Part shown: positions 6,226-13,080 of the stretch, piece by piece
Layout of the letters: each line of letters opens with the position of its first letter
Numbering within the stretch: position 1 is the stretch's first letter
Origin: Paracoccaceae bacterium
Lineage (GTDB): Bacteria; Pseudomonadota; Alphaproteobacteria; Rhodobacterales; Rhodobacteraceae
Assembly (NCBI GenBank): GCA_016937725.1
Contig: JAFGVZ010000166.1
Location: 1-14,705 of the forward strand
Direction of reading: 5' to 3'
DNA length: 14,705 nucleotides
Made by a program: the position numbers and the translations under genes
Notes under the pieces: generated by a model
What the model was told of the DNA's origin: nothing
The model's database searches: none
Seen by the model: the letters and a program-made list of their open reading frames with translations, nothing else

Positions 6226-7896
6226 GTGAAGACCGATATCGAGATTGCCCGCGCGGCAGGGAAACAGCAAATCCAAGAGATTGGCGCGAAACTGGGCATT
6301 CCGACCGAACACTTGCTGCCCTTTGGCCATGACAAGGCCAAGGTCAGCCAAGACTTCGTGGCCGATGTCCGCGCGCGCAAGCGCGGCAAGCTGATCCTTG
6401 TGACCGCGATCAACCCCACACCCGCGGGCGAAGGCAAGACAACGACCACCGTGGGCTTGGGCGACGGGCTATGCGCCATCGGCAAACGCGCGGCGATCTG
6501 TATTCGGGAAGCCTCGCTCGGACCGAATTTCGGCATGAAGGGCGGGGCCGCGGGGGGCGGCATGGCGCAGGTCGTGCCGATGGAGGACATGAACCTGCAT
6601 TTCACCGGCGATTTCCACGCCATCACAAGCGCGCATAACCTGCTGTCGGCGATGATCGACAACCATATCTATTGGGGCAACGCGCTGGAGATTGACGAGC
6701 GCCGCATCACATGGCGGCGGGTGATGGACATGAACGACCGCGCGCTGCGGGATGTGGTGGTCAGCCTTGGCGGCGTGTCGAACGGCTTTCCGCGCCAAAC
6801 GGGATTTGACATTACCGTCGCATCCGAGGTGATGGCAATCCTGTGTCTGGCCGCCGATCTGGACGATCTGCAACGCCGTCTGGGCGATATTGTCGTGGCC
6901 TATACGCGCGAGAAAAAGGCTGTCACTTGCCGCGATCTTGGGGCCGAAGGCGCGATGACTGTTCTGCTGAAAGACGCGATGCAGCCCAATCTTGTGCAGA
7001 CGCTGGAAAACAACCCGGCCTTCGTGCATGGCGGGCCGTTTGCCAATATCGCCCATGGCTGCAATTCGGTCGTGGCCACGCAGACGGCACTCGGGCTGGC
7101 GGATTACGTCGTGACAGAAGCGGGATTCGGGGCAGATCTGGGAGCGGAGAAGTTCTTCAACATCAAATGCCGCAAGGCGGGGTTGGCGCCGTCGGTCGCG
7201 GTGATCGTGGCCACGGTGCGCGCGATGAAGATGAATGGCGGCGTGGCAAAAGCCGATCTAGGTTCGGAAAATGTAAGTGCCGTGCAGGAGGGGTGCCCAA
7301 ATCTGGGCCGCCATATTGAAAATGTGAAAGGGTTCGGCGTGCCGGTGGTGGTGGCGATCAACCATTTCCACAGCGATACCGAAGCCGAAGTGCAGGCGGT
7401 GAAGGAGTATTGCGCCGACCAAGGCACAGAAGCGATCTTGTGCCGCCACTGGGCCGAGGGGTCCAAGGGCGTGACCGATTTGGCCACCCGCGTGGCAGAG
7501 TTGGCGGATGCAGACACGGCAGACTTCGCGCCGCTCTACCCCGACGAAATGCCACTGTTCGAGAAAATCGAAACCGTTGCAAAGCGTATTTACCGCGCAG
7601 ATAGCGTGCTGGCCGATGACAAAATCCGCAACCAGCTGGCAGACTGGGAAGCGGCGGGTTTCGGGCATTTGCCGATCTGCATGGCCAAGACGCAGTATTC
7701 CTTCACCACCGACCCGACCCGACGCGGCGCACCCACGGGCCATTCGGTGCCGGTGCGCGAAGTGCGGCTGTCGGCGGGGGCCGGGTTCATCGTGGTGATC
7801 TGCGGAGAGATCATGACCATGCCGGGCCTGCCGCGCAAGCCCGCTGCCGAAAGCATTCGCTTTAACCAGGAAGGACTGATCGAGGGTTTGTTCTGA
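6226..7896 (+). CDS. fhs: Formate--tetrahydrofolate ligase
   Basis: A 556-residue enzyme that makes 10-formyl-THF from formate, THF and ATP in the cytoplasm. The P-loop-like motif NPTPAGEGKTTTT spans about 63-75. REASLGPNFGMKGGAAGGGM and FTGDFHAITSAHNLL are family signatures, and the C-terminus ends in the usual MTMPGLPRKPAAESIRF region. Length matches the family (about 555). The start is a GTG at 6226 backed by a strong purine-rich site (GGGGGAGAGGA) just upstream. A TATAAA at 6169-6174 may be its -10, but no convincing -35 is visible. It leads a probable operon with the small AroQ-like gene and folD, which together interconvert formate and the C1-folate pool. Confidence 0.97.
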   Translation: MKTDIEIARAAGKQQIQEIGAKLGIPTEHLLPFGHDKAKVSQDFVADVRARKRGKLILVTAINPTPAGEGKTTTTVGLGDGLCAIGKRAAICIREASLGPNFGMKGGAAGGGMAQVVPMEDMNLHFTGDFHAITSAHNLLSAMIDNHIYWGNALEIDERRITWRRVMDMNDRALRDVVVSLGGVSNGFPRQTGFDITVASEVMAILCLAADLDDLQRRLGDIVVAYTREKKAVTCRDLGAEGAMTVLLKDAMQPNLVQTLENNPAFVHGGPFANIAHGCNSVVATQTALGLADYVVTEAGFGADLGAEKFFNIKCRKAGLAPSVAVIVATVRAMKMNGGVAKADLGSENVSAVQEGCPNLGRHIENVKGFGVPVVVAINHFHSDTEAEVQAVKEYCADQGTEAILCRHWAEGSKGVTDLATRVAELADADTADFAPLYPDEMPLFEKIETVAKRIYRADSVLADDKIRNQLADWEAAGFGHLPICMAKTQYSFTTDPTRRGAPTGHSVPVREVRLSAGAGFIVVICGEIMTMPGLPRKPAAESIRFNQEGLIEGLF

Positions 7897-7900
7897 CAGC

Positions 7901-7959
7901 GATGGTGGACGCCGCTCGCCGGGATCGCGGTGCGACCCGGCGTCGCCCCGCCCACCATC
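7901..7959 (+). other. Large intercistronic hairpin between fhs and the AroQ-like gene
   Basis: The outer stem GATGGTGG (7901-7908) pairs with CCACCATC (7952-7959). An inner stem CGCCGGG (7917-7923) pairs with CCCGGCG (7936-7942) and continues past one bulged A with TCGC/GCGA around a GGT loop. No T-tract follows, so it is not a standard terminator. It starts 4 nt after the fhs stop. Possible roles are 3'-end protection of the fhs message, attenuation, or a protein-binding site. It could also be a decayed repeat element. Confidence 0.6.
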
Positions 7960-8032
7960 CCGTCGCAGCATGTTTGCAGTCGTGGCAATCGCAGGCTAAG
8001 CGCAAGAGCACAGCCACGGATGGACAAGTAAG

Positions 8033-8347
8033 ATGCCCCTGAACCCAAAATCATGTCACAGCATGGCGGACTTGCGCGCGCAGATTGACCAGATCGACCG
8101 TGAACTTGTCGCGCTTTTAACCCTGCGGGCCGCCCATATTGACCGTGCCATCGAATTGAAACCCCAAGAGGGCTTGCCCGCCCGCATAGATAGCCGAGTG
8201 ACCGAGGTCCTGGAGCGGGTCGCAACGCATGCCGACGCGCAAGGACTTGACCCAGTGTTAACCCGCAAGCTGTGGTCAGAGTTGATAGACTGGTCCATCG
8301 CACGCGAAGAACAGGTTTTAGGAAACGGAAAGGAACCCGAGAGATGA
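8033..8347 (+). CDS. Chorismate mutase type II (AroQ fold) family protein, PchB-like at the active site
   Basis: A 104-residue, all-helical AroQ-fold protein. It aligns without gaps to the mutase domain of E. coli PheA (aligned from memory). R15, R32, K43 and R55 match the E. coli active-site R11, R28, K39 and R51. However, D48 is replaced by I52, E52 by V56, and Q88 by E92. The RV pair at 55-56 and the IDWSIA segment resemble isochorismate-pyruvate lyase PchB, so the reaction is uncertain: chorismate mutase, lyase, or another role. The ATG at 8033 was taken as start; MADLRAQID at 8063 is a possible shorter start, and neither has a strong ribosome site. Its stop overlaps the folD start by 4 nt (ATGA), so it is co-translated with a C1-folate gene rather than with aromatic genes. 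Confidence 0.82.
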   Translation: MPLNPKSCHSMADLRAQIDQIDRELVALLTLRAAHIDRAIELKPQEGLPARIDSRVTEVLERVATHADAQGLDPVLTRKLWSELIDWSIAREEQVLGNGKEPER

Positions 8348-9237
8348 CCGCTACCCTGATAGACGGAAAAGCCTTTGCCGCCCGCGTGCGCGCGAAGGTC
8401 GCGGATCATGTCACCAGGCTGCGCGAAGAGCACGGGCTGATACCCGGTTTGGCGGTGGTGCTGGTGGGTGAGGACCCCGCAAGCCAAGTGTATGTCCGCT
8501 CCAAGGGCAAACAAACCGTCGAGACCGGAATGGCATCTTTCGAACATAAGCTGGATGCGGACACATCCGAAGCAGAGCTTCTGGCGCTGATCGCCAAGCT
8601 GAATGCGGACACGAAAATTCATGGCATTTTGGTGCAGTTACCGCTGCCATCTCATCTGAATTCAGACCTTGTCATCAACGCTATCGACCCTGCAAAGGAC
8701 GTGGACGGCTTTCACATTTCCAATGTTGGTCTGTTGGGCACAGGTCAGAAAAGCATGGTGCCCTGCACGCCATTGGGGTGCCTGATGATGCTGCGCGACC
8801 ATCATGGTAGCCTGTCGGGGATGAACGCTGTCGTGGTCGGCCGCTCGAATATCGTGGGCAAACCGATGGCACAATTGTTGCTGGGCGAAAGCTGCACAGT
8901 GACCATTGCGCATTCGCGCACACGCGATCTGGCCGAGGTCTGCCGCCGCGCCGATATTCTGGTCACCGCCGTGGGCCGCCCCGAGATGATCCCCGGCGAT
9001 TGGGTGAAACCGGGTGCCACGGTCATTGACGTGGGCATCAACCGAGTCGAGGGCGAAGGGGGCAAAACACGCTTGGTAGGCGATGTGCAGTTCGATAGCT
9101 GCGCAGCCGTGGCCGGTGCCATCACGCCCGTTCCGGGCGGCGTCGGTCCCATGACCATTGCTTGCCTGCTGGCCAACACCGTGACCGCGTGTTGCCGGGC
9201 CAACGGGCTGGCAGAACCCGAAGGTCTGACGGCCTAA
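8344..9237 (+). CDS. folD: Bifunctional methylene-THF dehydrogenase / methenyl-THF cyclohydrolase
   Basis: A 297-residue FolD that interconverts 5,10-methylene-THF, 5,10-methenyl-THF and 10-formyl-THF using NADP. The catalytic residues Y50 and K54 lie in the YVRSK motif. Q98 is in LVQLPLP, the DPAKDVDGFH folate-site motif follows, and the NADP-binding VVVGRSNIVGKPMAQLLL and the C-terminal TPVPGGVGPMTIACL signatures are intact. The ATG at 8344 follows an AAAGGAA ribosome site and overlaps the preceding stop by 4 nt; starting here gives the normal family length. It takes the product of fhs further along the C1 pathway. A GC-rich hairpin follows the stop. Confidence 0.97.
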   Translation: MTATLIDGKAFAARVRAKVADHVTRLREEHGLIPGLAVVLVGEDPASQVYVRSKGKQTVETGMASFEHKLDADTSEAELLALIAKLNADTKIHGILVQLPLPSHLNSDLVINAIDPAKDVDGFHISNVGLLGTGQKSMVPCTPLGCLMMLRDHHGSLSGMNAVVVGRSNIVGKPMAQLLLGESCTVTIAHSRTRDLAEVCRRADILVTAVGRPEMIPGDWVKPGATVIDVGINRVEGEGGKTRLVGDVQFDSCAAVAGAITPVPGGVGPMTIACLLANTVTACCRANGLAEPEGLTA

Positions 9238-9243
9238 GCCGAT

Positions 9244-9275
9244 CCCCGGCCCGCACGCTAGGTGGCGGGCCGGGG
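9244..9275. terminator. GC-rich hairpin between convergent folD and cysNC
   Basis: CCCCGGCCCGC (9244-9254) pairs perfectly over 11 bp with GCGGGCCGGGG (9265-9275) around a 10-nt loop. A short T run (ATTTTA) follows a few bases later on the plus strand. It starts 6 nt after the folD stop and ends 8 nt before the cysNC stop, so it probably serves folD and perhaps both convergent transcripts. Confidence 0.7.
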
Positions 9276-9283
9276 GTGGCATT

Positions 9284-11182
9284 TTACGGGATCAGCTTCG
9301 AGACGATCAAATCAGCCGCCTCTTCCGCGCTCATCTTGGTCGTATCAATGCGGATTTGCGGGGCCTCGGGGGCCTCGTAGGGCGAATCGATCCCGGTGAA
9401 GTTTTTCAACTGCCCTGCACGCGCTTTCGCATACAGGCCCTTAACGTCGCGCTTTTCGGCCTCTTCCAAGGGCGTATCGATAAAGACCTCGATAAACTCT
9501 CCCGGCTGCATCATACCGCGCACCATGTCGCGCTCGGACCGGAAGGGAGAGATGAAGGCGGTGATCACGATCAGACCTGCATCTGTCATCAGGCGCGCGA
9601 CCTCGCCCACGCGGCGGATGTTTTCAACGCGGTCTGCATCGGTAAAGCCCAGATCCTTGTTCAGGCCGTGGCGCACATTGTCGCCATCCAGCAAGAAGGT
9701 GTGACGGTTCATCCGCGCCAGCTTCTTTTCGACCAGGTTGGCGATGGTGGATTTGCCCGAACCGGACAGACCCGTCATCCACAGCACCATGGGTTTCTGG
9801 TTCTTCAAGTTTGCATGGTGGTCGCGGCTGATATCCATGGCTTGGCGGTGAATATTCTGGGCCCGCCTTAGCGCGAAGTGGATCAGACCCGCCGCGACCG
9901 TGCGGTTGGTCATCTTGTCGATCAGGATAAACCCGCCAAGGTCTTGGCTGTCTATGTAAGGCACGAAAGGAATGTCGCGGTCGACCGTTACATTGGCCAC
10001 TCCGATCGCATTCAGGTCCAGCGTCTTGGCCGCCAGATGCTCCATCGTGTTGACATTGACCTGATATTTCGGCTGGGCAATCGTTGCGCTGACGGTCTGC
10101 GGCCCCAACTTGAGCCAATAGGCACGACCGGGAGTCATTTCGACCTCGTCCATCCAGACAATGGTCGCTTCGAACTGGTCTGCCACCTCGACCGGGTTTT
10201 GCGCGGCACACAGAATTTGTCCGCGCGAACAGTCGATTTCATCTGCCAAGCAGAGCGTGACCGCCTGCCCAGCCACGGCCTGCGCCAGATCGCCATCCAT
10301 GGTCACAATACGCGCGATGCTCGACGTCTTGCCCGAGGGCAGCACGCGCACCCCATCCCCAACCTTGACAGTGCCAGAGGCAATGGTGCCAGAGAACCCG
10401 CGGAAATCGAGATTCGGACGATTCACCCATTGCACCGCCATGCGGAAGGGTTTGTCCTGCTCGACCGCTTGGTTCAGTTCGACCGTTTCCAGATGCTCCA
10501 GCAGCACCGGCCCATCGTGCCACGGCGTGTTTTCGCTGCGAGTGGTGATGTTGTCGCCCGCAAGGCCCGAAATCGGGATCGCGGTGAAGTCGGTAATGCC
10601 AATGCTTTGCGCAAACGCGCGGTAGTCAGCCACGATGGAATCATACTTGGCGCGGTCATAGCCAATCAGGTCCATCTTGTTCACGGCCAACACGATGTTG
10701 CGAATGCCGATCAGGTGGGCAAGGTAGCTGTGCCGCCGCGTCTGTGTCAGCACACCTTTGCGCGCGTCGATCAAGATAACGGCCAGATCGGCGGTCGAGG
10801 CACCTGTGACCATGTTGCGCGTATATTGTTCATGCCCCGGCGTATCGGCCACGATGAACTTGCGCTTTTCGGTGGCAAAGAAGCGATAGGCCACGTCGAT
10901 GGTGATGCCCTGCTCGCGTTCAGCCGCCAGACCGTCGACCAGAAGCGCGAAGTCGATGCCTTCGCCTTGGGTGCCAACGCGCTTGGAATCCGCTTCCAGC
11001 GTGGCCAACTGGTCTTCGAAGATCATCTTGCTGTCATACAGCAACCGCCCGATCAGCGTCGATTTGCCGTCATCCACCGACCCGCAGGTGATGAAACGCA
11101 GCATGGTCTTGTGCTGGTGAATTTCCAGATATTTATCAATATCTTCCGCGATCAGGGCGTCGGTTTTGTAAATCTCGGACAT
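9284..11182 (-). CDS. cysNC: Fused sulfate adenylyltransferase large subunit / adenylylsulfate kinase (CysN-CysC)
   Basis: A 632-residue fusion, as in NodQ. The N-terminal CysN GTPase (about 25-440) has G1 GSVDDGKST at 34-42, the DTPGHE motif, NKMD and beta-barrel domains. It couples GTP hydrolysis to APS synthesis by CysD. The C-terminal CysC kinase (about 460-632) has the P-loop GLSGSGKST at 471-479, LDGDNVRHGLNKDLGF, and FISPFRSERD with the phospho-serine position at about 545. It phosphorylates APS to PAPS. Both halves look intact. Its ATG shares one base with the cysD stop (TGATG), so translation is coupled. Its 3' end faces folD across a hairpin. Confidence 0.96.
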   Translation of the reverse strand: MSEIYKTDALIAEDIDKYLEIHQHKTMLRFITCGSVDDGKSTLIGRLLYDSKMIFEDQLATLEADSKRVGTQGEGIDFALLVDGLAAEREQGITIDVAYRFFATEKRKFIVADTPGHEQYTRNMVTGASTADLAVILIDARKGVLTQTRRHSYLAHLIGIRNIVLAVNKMDLIGYDRAKYDSIVADYRAFAQSIGITDFTAIPISGLAGDNITTRSENTPWHDGPVLLEHLETVELNQAVEQDKPFRMAVQWVNRPNLDFRGFSGTIASGTVKVGDGVRVLPSGKTSSIARIVTMDGDLAQAVAGQAVTLCLADEIDCSRGQILCAAQNPVEVADQFEATIVWMDEVEMTPGRAYWLKLGPQTVSATIAQPKYQVNVNTMEHLAAKTLDLNAIGVANVTVDRDIPFVPYIDSQDLGGFILIDKMTNRTVAAGLIHFALRRAQNIHRQAMDISRDHHANLKNQKPMVLWMTGLSGSGKSTIANLVEKKLARMNRHTFLLDGDNVRHGLNKDLGFTDADRVENIRRVGEVARLMTDAGLIVITAFISPFRSERDMVRGMMQPGEFIEVFIDTPLEEAEKRDVKGLYAKARAGQLKNFTGIDSPYEAPEAPQIRIDTTKMSAEEAADLIVSKLIP

Positions 11183-12087
11183 CAGAAATACCCTTCCTGC
11201 TTTTTCTTCTCCATCGACGCAGCTTGGTCATGGTCGATGGCGCGGCCCTGCCGCTCGGATGTGGTGGTCAGGAGCATTTCCTGAATGATTTCGGGCAGGG
11301 TTTTGGCCACTGACTCAACCGCGCCGGTCAGCGGGTAGCAGCCCAGCGTCCGGAAGCGGACAGAGCGCATGACCGGCTCTTCTCCCTCGCGCAGAGGGAA
11401 GCGGTCGTCATCAACCATCAGCAGCATGCCATCGCGTTCCACGGTCGGGCGCGGGGCGGCGTAATACAGCGGCACGATGTCGATGTTTTCTAGATGTATA
11501 TACTGCCAGATGTCCAACTCGGTCCAGTTCGACAGCGGGAAAACGCGCATGGATTCGCCCTTGGCCTTGTGGGCGTTGTAGTTGCGCCAAAGTTCAGGGC
11601 GCTGGTTCTTCGGGTCCCACCGGTGGCTGGCGGTGCGGAAGCTGAAAATACGTTCCTTCGCGCGGCTTTTCTCCTCGTCCCGGCGGGCACCGCCGAAAGC
11701 GGCGTCAAAGCCGTGCAGGTCCAGTGCCTGCTTCAACCCTTCGGTTTTCCACATATCGGTGTGCAGACCGCCATGGTCAAACGGGTTGATACCTTGGCGC
11801 AGCGCTTCCGGGTTCTGGTGCACGATCAGTTGCATCCCGGCTTTGCGCGCAGCGGCTTCGCGCATGGCATACATGGCCTTGAACTTCCATGTCGTGTCCA
11901 CATGCAGCAGCGGAAAGGGCGGCGGCGAGGGATAAAAGGCTTTCTTGGCGACATGCAGCATGCAGGCGCTGTCCTTGCCGACGCTATACAGCATGACGGG
12001 GTTCTGGGCTTGGGCGACCACTTCGCGCATGATGTGGATGGCCTCGGCTTCCAGCCGTTGCAAATGGGTCAGGGTGCTCTGGGTCAT
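11182..12087 (-). CDS. cysD: Sulfate adenylyltransferase small subunit
   Basis: A 301-residue ATP-sulfurylase catalytic subunit of the PP-loop family. It forms APS from sulfate and ATP together with CysN. The PP-loop SVGKDS is at 35-40. LLHVDTTWKF, the GARRDEEKSRAKER segment, PLSNWTELDIWQYI and the C-terminal GCYPLTGAVES are typical CysD features. Length matches the family. The start at 12087 has GGAG a few bases upstream. It heads the cysD-cysNC operon and is divergent from a LuxR-type regulator, with an 81-bp intergenic region containing a palindrome. No cysH, cysI or sulfate transporter is present in the window. Confidence 0.96.
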   Translation of the reverse strand: MTQSTLTHLQRLEAEAIHIMREVVAQAQNPVMLYSVGKDSACMLHVAKKAFYPSPPPFPLLHVDTTWKFKAMYAMREAAARKAGMQLIVHQNPEALRQGINPFDHGGLHTDMWKTEGLKQALDLHGFDAAFGGARRDEEKSRAKERIFSFRTASHRWDPKNQRPELWRNYNAHKAKGESMRVFPLSNWTELDIWQYIHLENIDIVPLYYAAPRPTVERDGMLLMVDDDRFPLREGEEPVMRSVRFRTLGCYPLTGAVESVAKTLPEIIQEMLLTTTSERQGRAIDHDQAASMEKKKQEGYF

Positions 12088-12134
12088 ATCCGCTCCGAAT
12101 GTTGGACTGGATCGACGCTAGCTTTCTGGCAGAC

Positions 12135-12163
12135 TTGGCGAACCCCCCAAATGGGGGTATAAG
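12135..12163 (+). promoter_or_regulatory. Candidate promoter of the regulator, possibly giving a leaderless mRNA
   Basis: TTGGCG (12135-12140) and TATAAG (12158-12163) are separated by exactly 17 nt, a good sigma-70-like pair. Transcription starting about 7 nt after the -10 would begin at about 12170, on top of the regulator's ATG at 12169. Confidence 0.5.
12142..12158. promoter_or_regulatory. Perfect palindromic operator candidate between cysD and the regulator
   Basis: ACCCCC (12142-12147) and GGGGGT (12153-12158) form a perfect 6-bp inverted repeat around CAAAT. It occupies the spacer between the candidate -35 and -10 of the regulator gene and lies about 55 nt upstream of the cysD ATG. 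A dimeric LuxR-type protein bound here would block or remodel the regulator's promoter and could affect cysD. Autoregulation is the simplest reading. Confidence 0.55.
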
Positions 12164-12168
12164 ACCGA

Positions 12169-13029
12169 ATGATCGCGCGTGATGACAGTGATATCCTTAT
12201 AGCGCTGGCCGATGCAGTGCGCGAACAGGCTGCTTGGGGAAAGGTGCTCGACCTGTTGCGCAGCCAGATGCAGGCGAGCCGTGCCACGCTTTATACCGAA
12301 AACGCGGTTTTGGGCGATAGCGTACCACGTCCCGCTTGCTTTGCCGCCTTGCGGCCAAACCGTGTCTACACCGCCGAAGAGCTGGCCGATAGGGCAGGCC
12401 CGTTCGACCCGGACTTTGGAACGGGTGACAGCCGTGTGATTGCAGCAGCGGGCCGACAAGCCACATTGTGGCTGCACAGAGCACGCGGCAACTTTCGCGC
12501 TGCCGATAGCGCGCGCTTGTCGGGGTTGATGCCGCATATCACGCAAGCTTTGGCTTTGGCCGAAGACCGTGCGGCACTTGCGGTGGCGCTGGCCGATGCC
12601 CAAACGCTGACTTGGCGCGCCGGGCTGGGACAGATCGGACCGGAAGGGCCAGACGCGACCGCCGCGCGGTTACTGCGCGACGCTGGCTGCGCGGCGCCAC
12701 TCGTTGCAGCCGGTGCAACACGCGCCCTGCCCGGTGGATTGTCGGCCTATGGATTGCCCGATGGATGCGTATTACTGCGCGCAAAACGCGATTTGCCCGC
12801 GCCAGAGCGGTTGGCCCCTGCCCTTGGACTAACGCTGTCCGAAGCGCGCTTGGCCCGCGCCATCGCACAGGGCGAAAGCCTTGCCAAGGCAAGCGCTGCG
12901 CTTGGCCTGACCCGCGAAACTGGACGCAGCTATGCCAAGCAGATTTACGCAAAAACCGGTGTGTCAGGGCAAAGCGGACTGGTCCGGTTGCTGTGGTCCG
13001 GGGCGCTGGCTTTTGGACAGGGAAACTGA
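12169..13029 (+). CDS. LuxR-type helix-turn-helix transcriptional regulator
   Basis: A 286-residue protein with a C-terminal LuxR/GerE-like HTH at about 219-275: LGLTLSEARLARAIAQGE, then LAKASAALGLTRETGRSYAKQIYAKTGV. The N-terminal 200 residues resemble an alanine-rich sensor-type region without a motif I can name. It has no receiver domain and no membrane segment, so it is probably a cytoplasmic one-component regulator. The ATG at 12169 is the only good start; the next alternative is a GTG at 12217. The ATG lacks a normally spaced ribosome site and falls at the predicted transcription start. It is divergent from cysD, suggesting control of sulfate assimilation or of itself, which is inferred from position. 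A hairpin follows the stop. Confidence 0.85.
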   Translation: MIARDDSDILIALADAVREQAAWGKVLDLLRSQMQASRATLYTENAVLGDSVPRPACFAALRPNRVYTAEELADRAGPFDPDFGTGDSRVIAAAGRQATLWLHRARGNFRAADSARLSGLMPHITQALALAEDRAALAVALADAQTLTWRAGLGQIGPEGPDATAARLLRDAGCAAPLVAAGATRALPGGLSAYGLPDGCVLLRAKRDLPAPERLAPALGLTLSEARLARAIAQGESLAKASAALGLTRETGRSYAKQIYAKTGVSGQSGLVRLLWSGALAFGQGN

Positions 13030-13032
13030 TCA

Positions 13033-13066
13033 ACAGGGCGCAACCGTTGAGCACGCCGCGCCCTGT
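13033..13066. terminator. Hairpin terminator between the convergent regulator and ktrB-like genes
   Basis: ACAGGGCGC (13033-13041) pairs perfectly over 9 bp with GCGCCCTGT (13058-13066) around a 16-nt loop, and CTTT follows on the plus strand. It lies 3 nt after the regulator stop and 14 nt before the end of the minus-strand transporter gene, so it may act in both directions. Confidence 0.65.
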
Positions 13067-13080
13067 CTTTGGCCGTAACG

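Noticed and set aside
7901..7959. Hairpin after fhs as an ordinary rho-independent terminator
   Set aside because: No T-tract follows and the downstream AroQ-like and folD genes have no clear promoter of their own, so complete termination is unlikely.
9284..11182. cysNC as a nodulation gene (nodQ)
   Set aside because: NodQ has the same domain order, but there are no nod genes or symbiosis context here; a housekeeping sulfate-activation role is simpler.
9878..11284. Long plus-strand open frame (468 codons) opposite cysNC
   Set aside because: Antisense shadow produced by high GC at third codon positions. cysNC is intact with all GTPase motifs.
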